In this document: positions 1-10,738 of the stretch, one piece after another
How positions within the stretch are numbered: the stretch's first letter is position 1
How the letters are laid out: each line of letters starts with the position of its first letter
Position numbers and translations under genes: made by a program
DNA from: Kingdonia uniflora
Taxonomy: Eukaryota; Streptophyta; Magnoliopsida; Ranunculales; Circaeasteraceae
DNA length: 64,000 nt
Assembly (NCBI GenBank): GCA_014058105.1
Contig: JACGCM010000715.1
Span: 2,294,001-2,358,000 of the forward strand
Direction of reading: 5' to 3'
The notes under the pieces: generated by a model
What the model was told of the DNA's origin: nothing
The model's database searches: none
The model's input: only the letters and a program-made list of their open reading frames with translations

Positions 1-880
1 TGGGTAATGATACTTAGTGGGGATGATTGCTTCTATACCATAAACCAGGAGGAATGGTGTGCATCCAGTTGATACTCGAGGTGTTATTCGATATGCTGAT
101 AATACATGTAGCAATTCCTGGACCCAATTACCCTTCTTTTTTGTCAAGCACTTTTTGATTCTATCTACGATAGTACGATTAGTAATTTTGGCCTGACCAT
201 TACCTTGTAGGTAATACGAATTGGAAGGATAGTATATGATGTTGCACTGATTAAGGAATTTGACGACTCTGGAGCCAACGAACTGAGGTCCATTATCGAT
301 TCTGATAAGATGGGGGCAGCCAAAACAGATAATGATAGTTTCCCATATAAATTTGATGACTTCTTCTTCACGTGTTCGACACAGAGGGACCACTTCTACC
401 CATTTAATGAAGTAATCCGCTAGAATGGAGTTCCAAGGCTGGAGATCGAATTTGGGGGCCATTTCTTTGGCAGACATTGCATTTGCTATCGAGTTCAATG
501 GCTTGAGCTTTCATTTTAGGCCAAAAGACACATTGAGTAAGAGCTCGATTGGCTAGAAATCGTCATGCTGCATGGGAACCACAAGTGCCTTCATGAAGTT
601 CATGCAAAAAATTTTAAGCTTCTTTGTTGGATAAGCACTCAAGATATGGTCCTGTGACCAAAATTTTGCAAAGGAGGTCGTCTTCCACGATGTATCGCTT
701 AACATTATCAAGCACGCGTCTCCTTTCAGTGGGATCTGTAGGGAGTTTTCCATCAAATGTGTTTTTAGTTCCAATGCACTTAAGGAAAGGTCATCTCCAA
801 TCATCCTCGTCCTCTTCAATGCCCCCAGTATTAACAGAATTTGAGCTTATGATGTTAATGTTAGGGGTGGATAATACTTC
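1..880 (-). pseudogene. Ty3/gypsy integrase and RNase H-integrase linker, partial
   Basis: Read on the minus strand, the sequence from about 440 down to base 1 is open and encodes an integrase core. It contains an IDNGPQFVGSR catalytic segment, then SAYRITPRVSTGCTPFLLVYG, and runs off the left edge of the window. Upstream (about 545-450) lies the zinc-binding end, with CNVCQR. The stretch 553-819 matches the linker that normally joins RNase H to integrase in plant Ty3/gypsy polyproteins. Integrase inserts the cDNA copy into chromosomal DNA. Frames change between the pieces, so this copy is dead. Its RNase H lies just upstream (884-1231), giving the gypsy order RNase H then integrase. Placement in the Tat clade is inferred from the tRNA-Asp-like primer site and gag of related pieces at 2.6-5.6 kb. 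Confidence 0.8.
470..880. repeat. Left arm of an imperfect ~400-bp inverted repeat
   Basis: Bases about 470-880 read on the minus strand match about 2230-2628 read on the plus strand. For example, the GACGAAGATGATTAGAGACG region near 2321 has its counterpart in reverse complement near 795-815, and both arms run into the same CCTAAAATGAAAGCTCA segment. The arms come from two copies of one gypsy element inserted in opposite directions and are about 1.35 kb apart. They differ at many sites, so the duplication is not recent. Confidence 0.65.
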
Positions 881-883
881 GAT

Positions 884-1231
884 CTAGAGATATCGAGCTT
901 CTGTGCCAAGGATTCCTGCGAGATAATTGAGAGAATCAGAATGTTTATTTTCTCCGTGCGGTAAATGTTCGATAGTAATCCTCTTGAATCTGCGCATTCT
1001 GTCGGCTACTCCTACTGCGTAATCAATCATCTTTCCAATCTTCTGGAATTTTTTTGTGTAATGGTTCAAAATGAGTAAAGAGTCTGTGTATACAGACAAC
1101 TCAAAGACTCTAATCTCGAGAGACATATCCAAACCGCGAATTATTGCATCATACTCGGCCACATTATTGGTAGCTTCGAAATTGAGTCTAATTGCTTTCT
1201 CGATCCTGTCATTAGAATGTGTGATAAGCAT
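884..1231 (-). pseudogene. Ty3/gypsy RNase H domain fragment
   Basis: An open stretch of about 115 codons carries the hallmarks of a type I RNase H. NNVAEYDAIIRGL holds the catalytic Glu in a NxAEY setting, VYTDSLLILNH holds a catalytic Asp, and the end, HLPHGENKHSDSLNYLA, resembles the usual N..AD.LA motif with the Asp region altered. RNase H removes RNA from the RNA-DNA hybrid during reverse transcription. No reverse transcriptase is visible upstream. At about 1232 the minus-strand element stops abruptly and a plus-strand gag fragment begins, so this is a truncated piece in a rearranged locus. The RNase H type suggests a Tat-like gypsy element, but this domain alone does not prove the clade. 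Confidence 0.75.
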
Positions 1232-1238
1232 GCTTTAC

Positions 1239-2628
1239 TGGCTCGACCAGAAAAATACTATTTTTGCTTTCACCAATGCTTTACTGGTTGATGGAAGGGC
1301 GAAGGAGTATCTTGTCCTGAACAAGCCAACAACTCTGGAGGACATGATCAAAAAATTCAAAGAGTATATTGACCTATAAAGAATGGTGTCTGACAGGCAG
1401 AAACCTCAGAAGTCAACATTGACAGCTCGAGATCAATCTACGGGCCAAGATTTCAACCGTGCTATTGATCAGGGAGGAGACAGGAAACATACAAAATCTA
1501 ATGACGGGCAACCTCGGAAGGGCAGTAACTTGCCAAAACCCTGCCTTCCCAAGATAAACAAAACTATAACCCGCATGTATCCTATACTTTAGAAGGATAG
1601 ATTTTTTTTAAATGCACAGTGTCTCAAGCCTATTGATAACAAACCTTACTGTATCTACCACAAGGTTCGCCATCATGAGATCGAACATTGTTTTGTCCTA
1701 CAATGACAGTTAAAGTACATCTTTGCAGATGGACGAATGTATTAATACATTATAGACGTTGAAAGTTACAAGAATGGGAGTTACAAACTTCCTACAAAAG
1801 CTGTACAATCTGAAGAACCAACAGGAGAGAAACATTTATACCATGTATCCCTTAGCTAGTTCGTTGTGACTCAAATCATCAACTAATCGAATAGAATCAA
1901 AAGGCAATGAGTTAACCAATGTCATGACCTATCCATAAAAGATAAAGAAGCTCATTAACTTCCCGTATCCAGCTCTCAGCGAACATGAATTTTTTTGGAT
2001 GACTGTGATGTTTGTCATATTAACTATCCACACCACAATGCTTTGGTGATCATGTTAAAAATGAAAAACATGGTACTTCACACGATGATGATAAATATTG
2101 GAAGTACTATTGAATTACTTTTTCAAAGCACGATATATCAGATGGGGCTGGCCGACAAGGTACAGCCTAGTGACATTGATATTTGTGGATTCAACAGATC
2201 TAGAGAAGAAATTCGAAGATGAATCCTTGGCACAGAAGCTCGGTACGTACCTCAAGATCAAAGTATTATCTACCCCCAGCATTAACATCATAATTTTATT
2301 AATACTAAGGGCGTTGAAGAGGACGAAGATGATTAGAGACGACCTTTCCTTAAGTATATTTAACTAAAAAGACGTTTAACGGTGAACTTCCTACAGATCC
2401 TACTAAAAGGAGACACGTGCTTGATAATGCTAAGAGATACATCGTAGAAAATGATCTCTTTTAGAAAATTTTGGTCACAGGACCATATCTCGAGTGCTTG
2501 TCCAGCAAAGAGCTCAAAAATTCCCGCATGAACATCACGAAGGCACTTATGGTTCCCATGCAGTAGGAAGATCTCTAGCCAATTGAGTTCTTACTCAGGG
2601 AGTCTTTTAGCCTAAAATGAAAGCTCAG
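1239..2628 (+). pseudogene. Internally deleted Ty3/gypsy element (gag end, protease, linker)
   Basis: This plus-strand relic begins with the end of a gag domain (FTNALLVDGRAKEYLVLNKP, ending EEYIDL-like near 1378). A basic stretch follows (1383-1592), then a zinc-knuckle-like segment near 1636-1710 (YCIYHKVRHHEIEHC). Next comes an aspartic protease segment (1995-2222) whose catalytic D-G is replaced: it reads MMINIGSTIELLF where D-N/S-G would be expected. After about 2228 it jumps straight to the RNase H-integrase linker, so reverse transcriptase and RNase H are missing. The last 400 bases are an inverted copy of 470-880. Stops and frame changes occur throughout. It is a non-functional deletion derivative of the same family as the minus-strand pieces beside it. 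Confidence 0.7.
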
Positions 2629-3027
2629 AGTAGCACGTTTCTTTGTTTCAAAATTTAAAGTGGCCCACAGATCTGCTAATGCTGCACTTTCTCCTACTAG
2701 AGTAATTGGTGTACTCTGATCTGGAGGCGACATTTTGAAAAGAAGATGATCAACGTTGAGAACTTCAATTCCCACAGATGACACCAAATATAATAGCCTA
2801 ATTCTAGGATTTGGACTTAGCCTTTACACCAAATATGTTTAGAATGCTCAAGAATAGTAAACAAAAACTAACAAGATAATTTAGCGTAGAAAACCTTTGA
2901 ATAGGTTAAAAACCATGACCTCTCTTAAAGATTTTAAGAAAGAGAAGATGATCTTATTGAGATTGCTAACTTATTACAATGAGTGTTTTGGGTATCTCAA
3001 ATTTTAAAGTAAGGATTCTTCTGTGTA
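2629..3027 (-). repeat. Gypsy gag start and LTR end, copy I (truncated)
   Basis: On the minus strand this holds the start of a gag gene (MSPPDQSTPITLVGESAALAD) preceded by a piece of LTR (about 2787-3027). The same arrangement is seen at 4780-5260, where it is longer. Copy I loses similarity to the other copy near 3027, after the segment GGATTCTTCTGTGTA. The primer-site region here has decayed (GATGACACCAAATA instead of GACGGCGCCAAATA). Confidence 0.6.
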
Positions 3028-3460
3028 GAATTACTCGTTTGATATGTGTACCTGATAATGTAGGGGTTTTAGGTTTTTTGAATAAATATGAGAGAGTTTT
3101 GGAGTTGGAATTTTTTTTGTATATGAACATACTGTATAGAGAAAAAATACTAGCTACAGGGAGAATGGGGAAGTTATGTGGAGGATCAAGGTCTCTGGTT
3201 CAAATCCTATGTCCCCAGGAAAGGGGAGGAGGCGGTATATTATCAAGATCATCGCAGGGGTTTGCCTGATAAGCTGGTAGGAAAGAGCCGGCATAGGATG
3301 TGGTTAGACGTAGAATGAGGCCCAAAGCATCCTGAAACTCTTGGGGACGTTCCACTGGATCGGTTCATTTGTATTTTTGGATTTTTAGTGTATAGAACCC
3401 GGTGGGGCCTTCGCCATCCAACAGCTCCTGTGCAATTGGGCTCATCTGAAATATGTTATA
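3028..3460. other. Unassigned insert with a possible gag piece
   Basis: This stretch separates two copies of the gypsy gag leader. No intact gene was found. Its right part (about 3305-3450), read on the minus strand, gives a weak gag-like segment (SPIAQELLDGEGPTGF then YK, a stop, TDPVERPQEFQDA). The left part contains GGTTCAAATCC near 3198, which resembles a tRNA B box, but no matching A box or tRNA fold was seen. Confidence 0.35.
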
Positions 3461-4440
3461 GATTCCTTTAGTCAGAGTCTGAGCTTCGAGTAATTCTTTG
3501 ATTCGCCTGTCAACATGTTCATGAGTCATATATTGTCGAGCTATGGTGGTTGGGCATGTGGTGCGTCCTTCACCAGGATTTTGGTCGCCACTCCCTTTGC
3601 TTAGACGCTCTTTTACTGGATCTTAAACTCTTCGAGGTGGATTTTCCACCTGTCGGACTCCCGCAAGGCCGCCATCTACTTCTTGGTGGATCTCTTGGAT
3701 TGGGATGGGCTTCATTTCCTGTTGGTAATGGTTAGATCGATGGGTACCTCCTCGATTATTATCTTTTGGCAGAGGTCTTATTTTATCATGAATGGAAACT
3801 TGCGAGCCTTCTCGTTGCATGCATTTGATCTTCTGGGCGATGACCTACTGACCCTTTAGAACCATCAACGCTTCTTTTATACTCGTTAGTTGTTGTTCTA
3901 GAACAACACGTCTCTCTGTTTTTGAATTTAAAGTGGCCCGCAGATTTACTAATGCTGTACTTTCTCCTACTAAAGCTATCGGTGTACTCTGATTTGGAGG
4001 CGACATTCTGAAAAGAATGTCGCCTCCTCGATTATTATCTTTTGGCAGAGGTCTTATTTTATCATGAATGGAAACTTGCGAGCCTTCTCATTGCATGCAT
4101 TTGATCTTCTGGGCGATGACCTACTGACCCTTTAGAACCATCAACGCATCTTTTATACTCGTTAGTTGTTGTTCTAGAACAACACGTCTCTCTGTTTTTG
4201 AATTTAAAGTGTCCCGCAGATTTACTAATGCTGTACTTTCTCCTACTAAAGCGATCGGTGTACTCTGATTTGGAGGCGACATTCTGAAAAGAAGACGATC
4301 AACAATTTTTGAGAACTTCGGTTTCTAAGACAATGTTTGATATGACCTAAGAACATCTCTTGAGATATTTATGGCTTTTAACCACGTTCGAGGGAGTCTC
4401 GCTGATATCTTGCTAGTGAATTGCAGTTTCTTTGATTTGC
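3461..4440 (-). repeat. Gypsy gag leader, copy II, with internal tandem duplication
   Basis: The minus strand encodes a second copy of the gag N-terminal half seen at 4440-4940: a Pro/Gln-rich part with IPIQEIHQEVDGGLAGVRQVE (3623-3820), preceded by the MSPPDQ start. Stops interrupt it. A 276-bp unit is present twice head to tail inside this copy (3747-4022 and 4023-4298). Confidence 0.6.
3747..4298. repeat. 276-bp tandem duplication
   Basis: The unit beginning CCTCCTCGATTATTATC at 3747 starts again at 4023. The two copies differ at only a handful of positions (CTCGTTGC against CTCATTGC, CTTCTTTTAT against CATCTTTTAT, AGCTAT against AGCGAT, GGCCCGC against GTCCCGC). The duplication is therefore much younger than the surrounding gypsy decay. 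It lies within a gag leader, and the join falls in CATTCTGAAAAGAATGTCG. Confidence 0.85.
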
Positions 4441-5011
4441 CTATCAACATGTTCCTGAGTCACATATTGTCAAGCTGTGGTGATTGGGCGTGTGGCACGT
4501 CCTTCTCCAAGATTGCGGTCGCCACTCCCTTCGCTTAGACGCTCTTTTCCTAGAACTCGAACTCTTCGAGGTGTATTTTCTACCTGTCGGACTCCCGCAA
4601 GGCCGCCATCTATTTCTTGGTGGACCTTCTGGATCGGGATGGGCTCCATTTCCTGTTGGTGATTGTTAGATCGATGGGTACCTCCTAGGTTATTACCTTT
4701 TGGCGGAGGTCATATTCTGTCATGAATGAAAACTCGTGAGCCTTTTGGTTTCACGCATTTAATCTTCTGGGCGGCGACCTGCTGACCCTGTAGAACCTTT
4801 AACGCTTCTTGTACGCTTGCTAGTTGTTGTTTTAGAGCAGCACGTCTCTTTGTCTCTGAATTTAAAGTGGCCCACAGATCTACTAATGCTACACTTTCTC
4901 CTACTAGAACGATCGGTGGGCTATGATCTGGAGGCGACATTCTGAAAAGAAGACGATCAGCAGTTTCTGAAACAATTGGTTTGAGAACTTTGGCTCCCAC
5001 AGACGGCGCCA
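4441..5011 (-). pseudogene. Ty3/gypsy gag N-terminal region, copy III
   Basis: This is the longest gag start in the cluster. From the methionine at 4940 (MSPPDHSPPIVLVGESVALVD) the frame passes through a helical Gln/Ala-rich segment (KQQLASVQEALKVLQGQQVAAQ) and stays open to 4710, then continues with stops towards 4441 as the Pro/Gln-rich part. Gag forms the particle in which the element copies itself. It sits directly downstream of a primer-binding site and an LTR end, so the order LTR, primer site, gag is kept. The gag proper and all of pol are absent, making this a truncated 5' end of an element. Confidence 0.65.
4995..5011 (-). other. Primer-binding site (tRNA-Asp-like)
   Basis: On the minus strand the sequence TGGCGCCGTCTGTGGGA follows the LTR end. 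TGGCGCCG is the start of the complement of plant tRNA-Asp 3' ends and is common in Tat/Athila-group gypsy elements. The remainder matches less well. It marks the 5' LTR boundary of gag copy III. Confidence 0.55.
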
Positions 5012-5575
5012 AATATAATAGCCTAATTTTGGAATTCGTACTTAGCCTTTACACCAAATGTGTTTAGAACGCTCAAGAATAGTAAACAATAATCAACAAG
5101 ATAATTTAGCGAGGAAAACCTTTGAATAGGTTAAAAACCACGACCTCTCTTGAGGATTTTGAGAAAAAGAAGATGATCTTATTAAAATTGCTAACTTATT
5201 ACAATGAGTGCTATGGGTATCTCGAATTTTAGATTAAGGATTTTTCTGTGTAAAATTACCAGTCTTTAATTTGTAGTTCTCTGGTCCTATTTATAGGTCT
5301 TATCATATGACCGTTTGCCGACCATTAATATTCTTAATGATTATGTAAGATGATCTTTGACTAGATTGTGTGACATTCTAATCTCTGTTACTGTAAAACA
5401 ACTCTATTGATGATTGTAGACTTGCATAAATCGAACTATTGATGTGGAGATCAAAAGTGATGACTCGAACTAAGGAATGTTGAACATATCTTTAGGAGTG
5501 CTTCTTGTATGCTGATGAGGTCGAGGATGAAGCTTGAGTCCGAGATACGAAATAAGCTATTACAGTTACATGTTT
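5012..5575 (-). repeat. Gypsy 5' LTR (approximate right end)
   Basis: The sequence next to the primer site is repeated, in shorter form, at 2787-3027 (shared segment GATAATTTAGCG, AAACCTTTGAATAGGTTAAAAACC), as expected for an LTR end. The far boundary near 5575 is a guess from a possible TG start (TGTAACTGTAATAGC, minus strand). No second full LTR is available for comparison. Confidence 0.45.
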
Positions 5576-8500
5576 CAATTACATTTCCATTATTTTTTAT
5601 CTCACTATTTTAAACTATAATTTCAATTAGCCTTTAACCAACATTTAATGTCAAATAGACACAAACTTACTTAGATATATTTAAGTACCTTGTATGACAA
5701 TCAAACTTTGTAAATGCACGACCTTTCTAAATGTACAGTTTAAAATTGTCCCAAGAGTGTGCATTTAGATAGTTTTTATTGTAATCAGAATTGGTTTAAC
5801 TCGATGTCAAACTCCCAAAAGTGATTCAATGAGCCAAATAAAATTACGAATGTTAAAAGACGTTTGTCCCTGTACGTGAACTAAATATAACACTCTAGGT
5901 ATTCGATACGCTTAAGAAAGTTGCATGTCATTCAGAATTAAAAACACCCATCTTAAAATTAGTTTGTGGAAATGCTAAAGATCATTTATGTTGGATGGAA
6001 GGCTATATTCAGTTACCGAAGGTTCCACTAAAATCACGAAATACTCCAAATTTTCATAATATCCAAATTTCTTCGACTAATTTATATGCTTTTGAGGTAA
6101 TACTTAATATATCAAGTCGACTCCCAACCTATTTTTAATGGCAAAAAACTCAAAATATGTCACTAAATTTCGCGACCATCCAATGGAGATGCAATAAAAT
6201 ACTATTACACACTTGCTAATCTGATACTTATTAGAGTTTCCTACTTATTTATACCCTTTGTTAATGGCGAAAAACCAAAAATAATGCACAAAATTACATG
6301 ACCTTCCATCCGAGATACTCAAAAAGACTATTATACCCTTATATATCATATAGCTAAATATATGATGTCTAGAAACTTTATATCACTTATCATTAGCCTT
6401 TTATATCATTTAAGTATAAAACAACCACTAACTTTGCCTTTACAAATTTAAATCATGCTTGAACCCTAAACATTGCCAATCAGATATAGGAAATCAAAAA
6501 ATAAATTGAAGTAGCAACATACAATACGTGATGATCACCGGTTCTCGATTGCAAGCAAATAGTAGATCCCAGTTCGATCTCTGTATCTTCGGTGGTACAC
6601 ATGAGTTAGAATAAGCATGAGAACTTTGCTTCTACAAAGATGGCAAATATGTACAAAAAAAGATAACGATGAGGAGTGCCCAAAGCTTGCATAACTGTTT
6701 CAGAAGGATGAATAATTTACAGGGTTTTTCATCTAGCGGTGGTGGTCGATTAAGGGATGGGAAAAGTAGAGGAGCTACATTTGGTTTTTCTAGCAGATCT
6801 TCTAGAAATAAAACACCCCAAAAAGGGATAAAGAACGTCTTCAAATATTCAATTAATTGTTTTTAACCATTTACTCCATTTCTCTACTATACCCACTGAG
6901 AGTTGAAATCTCTGATCACAGATAGAGACCCCAAATGCAATGCACAAATTGAAGGGTTAAACCATCAAAGAAAATTAACCCAACTTCATGCCTAACCTCC
7001 TATTGAACTGGTTATTTCATCTCTCTACTAAACACACTAAATTCTCTAATTGCCAATATAAATACAAATTCAAGGGTTATAGTAAAAACCCAATCTGCAT
7101 CTCTACTCTAAGATAAATTAAGTTACCCATAAATAACAATCCGATTCAATGCAAAAAAAATTAGCCATGAATCCACTGAGAATTAAAATTACAGATACCA
7201 GTAAATACAAATCTTTAATGTGCAAACCCATGAACACCCATCAAATTCGATGCAAACACAAATCTAATTCGCCTCAAATGATCTCTGCAGAAACCAAATC
7301 TAATTCGACCCAAACACCAATCTAATTTGTGATTTCTAAGCAAATCAATCTACCCATAATAAAAAATTCATAAGTAATTATAGTGAGCTTATACCGAGGT
7401 TAAAAGATATCCATGGGTTCAATCTTAATCACTCTGGGAATTAAAACCCAATTAAGGGATCTCAAAAGGGATTCAAGCCCAAATCCCCTAATTTCAAAGA
7501 GTTACAGACCATTATCTTCCATCGTTTTGCATCAGATTAAGAAGGAGAAGATGATGTGGTCTTCGAGTGCTGAAGCTTGGATCGAAGGAGATCAATAAAG
7601 GTTCGAATCTCAGAAGAATAATGAGAGAGAAGATGAAGAGGAGTTTGAAGCATGAAATTTAGATAATGTTGAGGGGAATTAAGGGATTTGTAAAGAATTT
7701 GGACTTCCTAAAATACTCTTGATTTCATATTTAGAATTTCTAAAATACCCCTAATTTTGTAGTGGAGAAAAGTTGTGGGTTCGACTTCCATTTATACCCA
7801 CCATTTTAAGGGATTTGATATAGACGAAATAGGGTATTTTAGGATTAAATAAATTGAGAGAATAGACAAAATAACCCTAATGATCTAAGGGGCTGTTACA
7901 ATTCCATATATTTATTATTATAACCTAAACCATAAATTTTCTCAACATGTCGGGTAGTGGGATCAACAGCATAGATTAATTCGCATGGCATGGCTATTCC
8001 TTTAATATCATAGATATATAGATGTTGTACGGGTGATGATGTTACGAGACCTACTTTTCTAGGTTATCACCGAGTTCTAGTAGAGAACTGTTAATTTGGT
8101 AAGTGATTTAATGTTTTAAGTAATACGGACTCTACATGGAATCTAAAAGAAATTATGGGAAGAATTTTAGCTCTCTCCAGAGCCATCAAATACTAGACCT
8201 CTCACCCTCCATATTCTGACACGTGTACAAGAGAAAATGGCAAACTAACTCTAGTTAAAAGATGGAGAAAATCCATTTATCATTCATCCTCACCCTCAAC
8301 AATCTCTTTGTAGATTCTCTATCCCCAATCAGTAATCTCAAGTAATTGAAGATATTCGCTTACAACAGAAATTAACAGCCCAATGAAAAATAGATTCCAA
8401 CAATAATATAGAGTATTAATTCATGACGTGATGGAAGTAAAAATGTTATCTCAATTGTCACTACCATTGACCTCTTACAGAGATCTAGAGAAAATATAGA

Positions 8501-8785
8501 AAATATAACACTTGTTTACATTGAAGTTTTAAGGAGGGCCTTAGGAGATATGATGGATTTGAAGAATATTTTAAAGTTATGGTAGAGATGATGAGAGCAA
8601 AGAAAGGATAAATGGTAAAGAAGGAACTATGTATTTGCAAAGTACATTAAGAAGAGAAATTATGGTTTTTGCTTTTATAGTGATAGAGAGAAGGAGAAAC
8701 CCAAGTTAAACGGCACCTTAACCACCTATTAGGTTATTTCTCTCTCATGCCACATGACATGATTTGAAGGGTGAGAGACTTAAGA
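5576..8785. other. AT-rich intergenic stretch without a recognised gene
   Basis: Only short open frames occur here, the longest about 70 codons near 6632-6866, and none resembles a known protein. The region 7400-7640 is somewhat more gene-like in composition (a purine-rich plus strand), but no splice-joined coding sequence was found. It may include decayed transposon ends that cannot be identified by eye. Confidence 0.5.
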
Positions 8786-8825
8786 AATGATGGCTGCGGA
8801 AAGCTTTTTTTTTCATATTAACTTT

Positions 8826-9105
8826 ACCATTTTTAATGACGTTTTTATGTTGAAAAAGTGTCGTTAAAAGTGTCTTCATAGTAACCAACCTCTATCCATT
8901 TACGTCATTTAAAAGCGACGTAATTGGTACTTTTTACGTCATCTTAGAAATAACGCAATTGAAGAATTCACGTCACGTTAAAAGTGATGTAAGTGAAGAA
9001 TTATCGTCATGTTAAAGTGACGTAATTGGAGAATTGAAGTCATGCAGAAAGTGACTTAGATATACAAAATAGAGGAGTTTACATCATCGTAAAAGCGATA
9101 TTGTT
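8826..9105. repeat. Palindromic ~34-bp subterminal repeats, likely CACTA element end
   Basis: Units of the form ACGTCAC, spacer TTAAAA, GTGACGTAAT recur with starts near 8902, 8936, 8970, 9004, 9037 and 9082, so the spacing is about 34 bp with the last interval longer. Each unit is itself an imperfect palindrome. A leading segment (TTTTTATGTTGAAAAAGTG then TCGTTAAAAG) precedes them. Arrays like this lie just inside the ends of CACTA (En/Spm) transposons and bind the transposase. The minus-strand CACTA transposase at 13.3-23.5 kb points the same way, so this is probably its 3' end. A clean CACTA terminus was not found; the GGCTGCGGAAAGC just to the left near 8785 may be a decayed one. Confidence 0.6.
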
Positions 9106-9399
9106 AGTCTAAAAATTTAAAAAAATTAAATTTTTGCCCTACAGCTTTTGCATCACATGCTATTAGGTAAAAAATTTAAAAACATAAAGTTACTTGCAAC
9201 AGCAGAATTAACAAGATAATACATCTGACACAAGCAAATGTTAAAGTTCTTTATTGGGCAATGAAGTAATATTCTTGGTATTGTTACTGTGACAAGACTC
9301 ATCTAGTACAACAAAGACTTGTTAGTGCTACATTCAAGAGCACGTATGTCCCCATAACACAATTTTCCTATTCGTGTAAACTCAATTATCTGTAATAAC

Positions 9400-9545
9400 C
9401 TATGGTGGAGTGGGCATTGTGGTTCCTGACAAGAGGGCCTTGACAAGAACAATAGCAAGTTGTGGTCTATGCAGAGGGACTTTGTGTCCTACTCCCCTTA
9501 CTGATACAAACGTGAGACCGTCATACCTTTTGTCCATCCTCCCAC
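9400..9545 (-). pseudogene. Serine carboxypeptidase-like terminal exon (fragment)
   Basis: After a splice acceptor (TTTAAACAG at 9546) the minus strand reads VGGWTK, then after a one-base frame change RYDGLTFVSVRGVGHKVP, then LHRPQLAIVLVKALLSGTTMPTPP and a stop. This is the C-terminal exon of a serine carboxypeptidase-like protein, with the GxGH segment carrying the catalytic His. Such enzymes cleave C-terminal residues or act as acyltransferases. No Ser- or Asp-bearing exons are nearby, so it is an isolated fragment. It stands in line with an Argonaute and a dehydratase fragment on the same strand, which suggests capture by a transposon. Confidence 0.8.
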
Positions 9546-9784
9546 CTGTTTAACAATACATTTAAAATTCAAGTTTTAGATATACACTTTATAATAGTTC
9601 CATAAATTGTGGTGCTGACATTCATGATTTAAAAGAATATCTATAGAAAGAAGATGATATGCCCAGGCAAAACCATAGTACTTTTGCGGGATGTACATTG
9701 CACATTTCAGAATAGAGTAGAAAACAAATACTCAGTAAAAAAAAAATACTTCACAATGACAAAGAACAGTAACAAATCACTAAA

Positions 9785-10450
9785 AAATAATTATCTGATC
9801 AGGTTTCCTTTTTCCTGAACTTGTGTAGAAGTCAAGAAGGAGCTCACTAAAATTAAGAAGCGATCATTATTTAGTAAAATTCTTTTAATCAGTAGCATGA
9901 TATAACACAAATGTTTAAACTCCTACCGAATAATGTCGACGCCTCGCTTAAATAGGGCAACAACCATTTCAACTTTTGGTGACAGTGTTAGGACACAAGC
10001 CCTATGTCAAGAAATAGATGACCATTGCCTCGAGCTGACCATCTAATACCCCAAAAAATATAAATCCACTGGAATTATTTGTTAGGAAATGCAAATAATG
10101 TAAATCAAACTGACTGGGAAGCATACTACAAGTAAATTACCTTATAACAGGAGAGCCATGTAACATGTCCATCCCTAACATCATGGCTAGAGCTTTGGAA
10201 ATCCCAGGAATGTTGAGACCATGTTTAGTGGTCAGCATTGAATTCAAGCCACCGAGTTGTAATAAAACAAGGAATGAACACAAACAATGTACACAATATA
10301 GGAAACCACAGACCATGAAAATCGTTATTCACATATAACAAGTAGAAGCTACAATGACTAATATGCTTCCTCAAAATAACTCACGTTTCCATTGATCTTC
10401 AGAAGAATATTAGTCAAATACTGATCATTCACTCTTGTTGGTTCCACTAG
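9785..10450 (-). pseudogene. Argonaute (AGO4 clade) PIWI-domain fragment
   Basis: Four exon pieces can be read on the minus strand in the order of an AGO4-type PIWI domain. They are PTRVNDQYLTNILLKIN (10385-10449); LGGLNSMLTTKHGLNIPG then SKALAMMLGMDMLHGSP (about 10150-10260); SSRQWSSIS, a stop, HRACVLTLSPKVEMVVALFK (about 9930-10050); and ELLLDFYTSSGKRKPDQIII (9785-9845). Intron borders with GT and AG remain between them. AGO4-type proteins bind 24-nt siRNAs and direct DNA methylation. The LGMDxxHGSP region normally holds the first catalytic Asp. In-frame stops and missing N-terminal and C-terminal domains show it is not a functional gene. The assignment to the AGO4 clade rests on the wording of these segments. 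Confidence 0.85.
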
Positions 10451-10738
10451 TTTCTGCACAAACATTTCAAATTAATGTCAGAAGATGTAGGAAACTGATG
10501 TTGCCACAAAAAGCTTTCTTTTATAAGTTGAAAACATAGAAGCACTACTTCTTTCATAAGCAAAGATTACTCTGAACTCGCCAATCATACACAATAACAT
10601 CTTAGCTAGACAAAAACTGAGTTATCTAGTAACTATAAATAACACCTGGGATGTAAATACAATAATTTTAAGCAAAGATATATTGGGATGTTCAAAAGAA
10701 TGACGTTTCTATTCAAAATTTCCTCCGTTGTAGAATAT

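Noticed and set aside
3190..3225. GGTTCAAATCC resembling a tRNA B box
   Set aside because: No A box at the right distance, no acceptor or anticodon stems could be paired, so it is neither a tRNA gene nor a supported SINE.
6530..6620. AGTTCGATCTC, tRNA-like B box in AT-rich DNA
   Set aside because: The surrounding sequence does not fold as a tRNA and no A box is seen.
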